From assembly GCA_964369525.1 (NCBI GenBank), contig CAYJEW010000014.1, positions 1 to 46,956 on the forward strand: DNA of 46,956 nucleotides. The letters run 5' to 3'. Every line of letters starts with the position of its first letter. Position 1 is the stretch's first letter. The notes under the pieces were generated by a model. The model did not search any database and was not told the origin of the DNA. It saw nothing but the letters and a program-made list of their open reading frames with translations. The DNA is from JAAYCI01 sp964369525 (GTDB taxonomy: Bacteria > Bacillota > Clostridia > Oscillospirales > Ruminococcaceae). Shown here piece by piece: positions 43,950 through 46,956 of this stretch. Both the position numbers and the translations under genes were made by a program.

Positions 43950-45017
43950 ATGAATGTTGCGGCTATCGTCCCCTCTCTAAACCCGGACGAAAAATTTTTA
44001 AGCGTAATAAGCGGCCTTGCTGACGCAGGGTTTGCGCATATATATGTTGTGAATGACGGTAGCGATGACACATTTAGCCACTATTTTGAGGCCGCCGCTG
44101 CCTACCCTCAGTGTACCGTACTTGTACATGAGGAAAACAAAGGCAAGGGCCGTGCGCTAAAAACTGCGTTTGCACGTTATTTAGAAGATAATAACGGCTG
44201 TGTGGGTGTGGTTACGCTGGATGCCGATGGCCAGCACAGCACCGAAGATGTGGTTATGATATCAAAAGAGCTTGAAAAAACACCTGATATGCTTATTTTA
44301 GGCGCCAGAGATTTTTCTCAGGCGCATGTGCCTAAAAAAAGTGCGCTTGGAAACAAAATTACCCGCACTGTGTTTAAGATGGTGTGTGGCATACCGATAA
44401 CCGATACCCAAACCGGACTGCGTGGAATACCCAACAGCTATCTAGCTCCGCTTTTGGATATTAGTGGCGAGCGGTATGAGTTTGAAACAACCATGCTGCT
44501 GGAGGCAAAGCGTGCAGGGGTACGAATACGAGAGATGCCCATTAGCACCATATACATCGACAACAATGCAACCTCGCATTTTAGGCCGCTTGTTGACGGC
44601 ATGCGCATATATATACTTATATTAAAGTTTACGTTCGCATCTATTGCCAGTTTTCTTGTGGATTTTGGGCTGTTTGCGCTGCTAGAGTATATTTTGTTGG
44701 CTCCCCTGCCCGGCCCGCAACGTAAGCTTATAGCCACTGTTGTGGCGCGCGTGTGTTCAGCTTTTTTCAACTTTTTTGTTAACCACCGCATTGTTTTTGT
44801 AAGCAAAGCCGGCATGAGCGGCTCTATGGTACGATATGCCATACTGTGCGTTGTGCAGATGCTGTGCAGCTATGGCGGTGTGTATCTGCTTAGCGAGTGG
44901 CTACCGCTACCAACCATGGCCTCAAAGCTTATTACCGACTGCATATTATTTTTTATCAGCTTTTTTATACAGCGTAGATGGGTGTTTCGTGCTACCGAAA
45001 ACCCCAGCAACGAATAA
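43950..45017 (+). CDS. Family 2 glycosyltransferase fused to GtrA-like domain
   Basis: Residues 1-220 are a GT-A fold GT2 domain: AAIVPSLNP start, VVNDGSDD (33-40), NKGKGRALK, the metal site DADGQH (91-96) and DTQTGLRG. It resembles polyprenyl-phosphate mannose/glucose synthases. Residues about 225-350 hold four membrane helices of the GtrA family, thought to flip the lipid-linked sugar, with the NFFVNHRIVFV motif. AAGGGTGG precedes the ATG. One polypeptide could therefore make and translocate a polyprenyl-P-sugar for the neighbouring GT-C-like enzyme. Confidence 0.9.
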   Translation: MNVAAIVPSLNPDEKFLSVISGLADAGFAHIYVVNDGSDDTFSHYFEAAAAYPQCTVLVHEENKGKGRALKTAFARYLEDNNGCVGVVTLDADGQHSTEDVVMISKELEKTPDMLILGARDFSQAHVPKKSALGNKITRTVFKMVCGIPITDTQTGLRGIPNSYLAPLLDISGERYEFETTMLLEAKRAGVRIREMPISTIYIDNNATSHFRPLVDGMRIYILILKFTFASIASFLVDFGLFALLEYILLAPLPGPQRKLIATVVARVCSAFFNFFVNHRIVFVSKAGMSGSMVRYAILCVVQMLCSYGGVYLLSEWLPLPTMASKLITDCILFFISFFIQRRWVFRATENPSNE

Positions 45018-45073
45018 ATCAAACAACACTCAGCCATTTATTTTTTCTGTATTTTTTGGAGGGGATTCTTTTT

Positions 45074-46558
45074 ATGTCAAGCAAGCACGAGCTACAAGAG
45101 AACAACAAGGCTTTAAATAATACCGCCGAGAGTTTAGCCGCAGGCACAGAAGATGCACAGCCGCAAAGCCAACGCGGACATGCTGTACCGCCAAAGCCAA
45201 TGCACGCAATGGCGCGCAGGCGGCGCCCTGCCGAGCCGGCGCAAACGGCTACAGCTACCGAAACCATAAGCCAGGCAACTGAACTTACCTCCGAAGTTGC
45301 GGATGCATCATCAAGCTTGAGCGCCACCACAAGTGTAGATGAGGTTGCGAGCCCTATTACTATGGCTGCCCAAGAGCTTGATAACACCGCAGATATGAAG
45401 GGTTCCGCCTTGGTTGAAGATGCTGAGGGTTTAGACGACATTGCAGCTGCGGCTGCGGTTGAAGCAGCTGACGACGTGCAGGGTGAGATAACTACTGCCG
45501 AGGGCACTGGCGAGGTACAAGGTATCAACCGGGCCGACACCGATGATGAACAACAAAAACCACGACGCAGAGCCGGGATGGTTGTTGCAAAGGCGCTCGG
45601 AATTGCGGCTATTTATATAGTTAGCATTGTAGGATTACTGTTTGCTGTTATTGCTGTTATTACGCTGGGGCCCTTCCCCACCGCCAGAGACCTTTTTGTG
45701 GTTTCGGTTGAGGAGACAAGCGCCATTAAGTTTACATCTCGCATCTATCTTTCAGAAGAAGAGGTGCAAACAATTCTTCAGGCAAACACCGTTATACCTA
45801 TTACCGAAGTTACCGACCAAACTCAAGGCTTTGAAGCGCCCGACCCTGCCGAAGCAGACGGCGAGGATATTGAGATTCATAATGTATCGGGCGAGACCTT
45901 TGTTGGCAAAATGATGATTGTGCGCGACCCGTCGCGTATATCACTAACCACACTTGATGCGTTTGGCGCCGAAGTGCCTGGCAGGCGCATTGAAGATTTT
46001 GCGGCAGACAACAATGCCACTGCAGCTATAAATGCAGGCTGGTTTGACGACCCAGGTGGGGTTGGGCTTGGTGGGCAACCAATAGGCCTACTTTTCAGCG
46101 ACGGCGAGATGCGCAACGGTAGCCCCGACATGGTTAGCAGTCTTGTGGGCTTTGATGCCGAAAACCGCCTGATTGTGGGTGAGATGAGCGGCCGGCAGGC
46201 TATGAACATGCAGATTCGTGACGCTGTATCTTTAGCGCCAGCTATTATGCCTATTCTTATTGTTAACGGCACACCTGCCGAGTTTACCGGAAACGGCAGT
46301 GGGCTTAACCCACGTACCGCAATTGGCCAGCGTGCCGACGGTGCTGTGCTGATGCTGGTAATTGACGGACGTCAGCCACACAGCCTTGGCGCCACACTGC
46401 AAGACTGCCAGCGACTTATGATAGAGTTTGGCGCTGTAAATGCAAGCATGCAGGACGGCGGTTCGTCCAGCGTGATGGTGCATGAGGGCGAAACCATAAA
46501 TGTGTGCGCGTCGCTTTACGGCTCACGTGCACAACCATCGGCTTGGATTGTGCACTAA
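45074..46558 (+). CDS. Membrane-anchored phosphodiester glycosidase (NAGPA domain)
   Basis: The 494-residue protein has an unusual long cytoplasmic N-terminus of about 170 residues, rich in Ala, Glu, Asp and Thr and probably disordered, then one membrane helix (about 173-199) and an extracellular NAGPA (PF09992-like) domain from about 280 to the end. That domain shows AAINAGWFDD, GGQPIGLL, NPRTAIGQRADG, and MQDGGSSSVMVHEG. Relatives cleave GlcNAc-1-phosphate diesters, and many act on surface polysaccharide or teichoic-acid-like polymers. The start at 45074 has GGAGGGG upstream; an earlier in-frame ATG overlaps the GT2 gene. Confidence 0.88.
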   Translation: MSSKHELQENNKALNNTAESLAAGTEDAQPQSQRGHAVPPKPMHAMARRRRPAEPAQTATATETISQATELTSEVADASSSLSATTSVDEVASPITMAAQELDNTADMKGSALVEDAEGLDDIAAAAAVEAADDVQGEITTAEGTGEVQGINRADTDDEQQKPRRRAGMVVAKALGIAAIYIVSIVGLLFAVIAVITLGPFPTARDLFVVSVEETSAIKFTSRIYLSEEEVQTILQANTVIPITEVTDQTQGFEAPDPAEADGEDIEIHNVSGETFVGKMMIVRDPSRISLTTLDAFGAEVPGRRIEDFAADNNATAAINAGWFDDPGGVGLGGQPIGLLFSDGEMRNGSPDMVSSLVGFDAENRLIVGEMSGRQAMNMQIRDAVSLAPAIMPILIVNGTPAEFTGNGSGLNPRTAIGQRADGAVLMLVIDGRQPHSLGATLQDCQRLMIEFGAVNASMQDGGSSSVMVHEGETINVCASLYGSRAQPSAWIVH

Positions 46559-46617
46559 TCACCGTTGTTTTATGAAAAATTTTAACGGGGCACCCGCCCC
46601 TGTATTGCGAGGTAATA

Positions 46618-46956
46618 ATGAATAGCTCAGAGCTTCCACATGACAACACCCCAAAGAAAAACAAGAAAAAAACACGGTATCCTACCGTTGTGCTAACAAT
46701 AATTATTATAAACGTACTGGTAATTGCAGCAGTGCTAGTTTGGCTATACATTACGCTTTCAAATTATGAATCACAAACGCCTAACAACGCACTGAACACC
46801 TATTTTACCCAGCTTTCGGAAGATAGCCACGATACTATTATGGCTCAGGCGGACTTTGAGCCAAACGAGATGAACAGCTGGGATGATTATTTTGCTGTAC
46901 TTGATGAAATGTATGGCGCCACTGATGTTCAAGCGCTAACATTTAGGCAGCCAATG
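46618..46956 (+). CDS. Single-pass membrane protein, unknown (cut by window end)
   Basis: The first 113 residues are seen. A Lys-rich cytoplasmic start (KKNKKKTRY) is followed by one membrane helix (about 23-46) and an extracellular part with NNALNTYFTQLSEDSHDTI, reminiscent of small penicillin-binding-associated or NTF2-like folds but too short to assign. GAGG lies 5 bases before the ATG. It follows the phosphodiester glycosidase by 59 bases and likely belongs to the same cluster. Confidence 0.7.
   Translation, partial: MNSSELPHDNTPKKNKKKTRYPTVVLTIIIINVLVIAAVLVWLYITLSNYESQTPNNALNTYFTQLSEDSHDTIMAQADFEPNEMNSWDDYFAVLDEMYGATDVQALTFRQPM

Overview
The window comes from a Gram-positive anaerobe of the Bacillota, most likely a clostridial (Oscillospirales-like) gut bacterium. 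The evidence is a DUF4364 regulator, RNase J, the gdpP-rplI-dnaB order, an anaerobe-type flavodiiron protein, phosphate butyryltransferase and a divergent clostridial type IIA topoisomerase pair. Two runs of N (100 at 14099 and 10 at 27249) show it is a draft or metagenome scaffold. No rRNA, tRNA, CRISPR array, insertion sequence or prophage was seen.

Layout. 1-2053 (-): the N-terminal 684 residues of a large surface protein built of cell-wall-binding repeats. 2729-3313 (+): DUF4364 regulator, ending at a terminator shared with the convergent genes. 3605-8674 (-): secG and rnr, then a membrane sugar dehydratase and a phosphoglycosyl transferase, the two first steps of a lipid-linked glycan pathway. 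8768-22815 (-): a long co-directional housekeeping array, in transcription order rnj, gdpP, rplI, dnaB, tilS, hpt, ftsH, parE-like and parC-like, covering RNA decay, c-di-AMP turnover, replication, tRNA modification, purine salvage, proteolysis and topology. It starts from a clear promoter at 23003-23031 and ends at a hairpin after parC. Several genes in it start with TTG or GTG.

23117-25121 (+): rnhA, mnmA and a small lipoprotein. 25272-27753 (-): flavodiiron protein and Acr3 arsenite permease, the latter broken only by a scaffolding artefact and carrying an 18-bp-arm inverted repeat on its -35 box. 27911-31985: a FecBCD/MolBCA-type importer arranged divergently (permease and ATPase on -, binding lipoprotein on +). 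The binding protein is followed by a MobA-like/ModE-like fusion, and a perfect 36-bp palindrome sits at the predicted start of the + transcript. This points to molybdate or tungstate uptake and is the best candidate here for a little-described regulatory system.

32219-39891: metabolic genes. These are O-acetylhomoserine sulfhydrylase, FabG/PhaB-like reductase, phosphate butyryltransferase, threonine synthase, a lipoprotein form of MltG, an SPFH/zinc-ribbon protein and a MaoC/PhaJ hydratase. 39958-46956 (+): a DHH phosphoesterase and then an envelope glycan cluster: a GT-C-like polytopic glycosyltransferase, a secreted PIG-L deacetylase with a C-terminal anchor, a GT2-GtrA fusion, a membrane-anchored phosphodiester glycosidase, and the start of another single-pass membrane protein cut by the window end. 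Functions are inferred from visible motifs and family knowledge; no database search was made.
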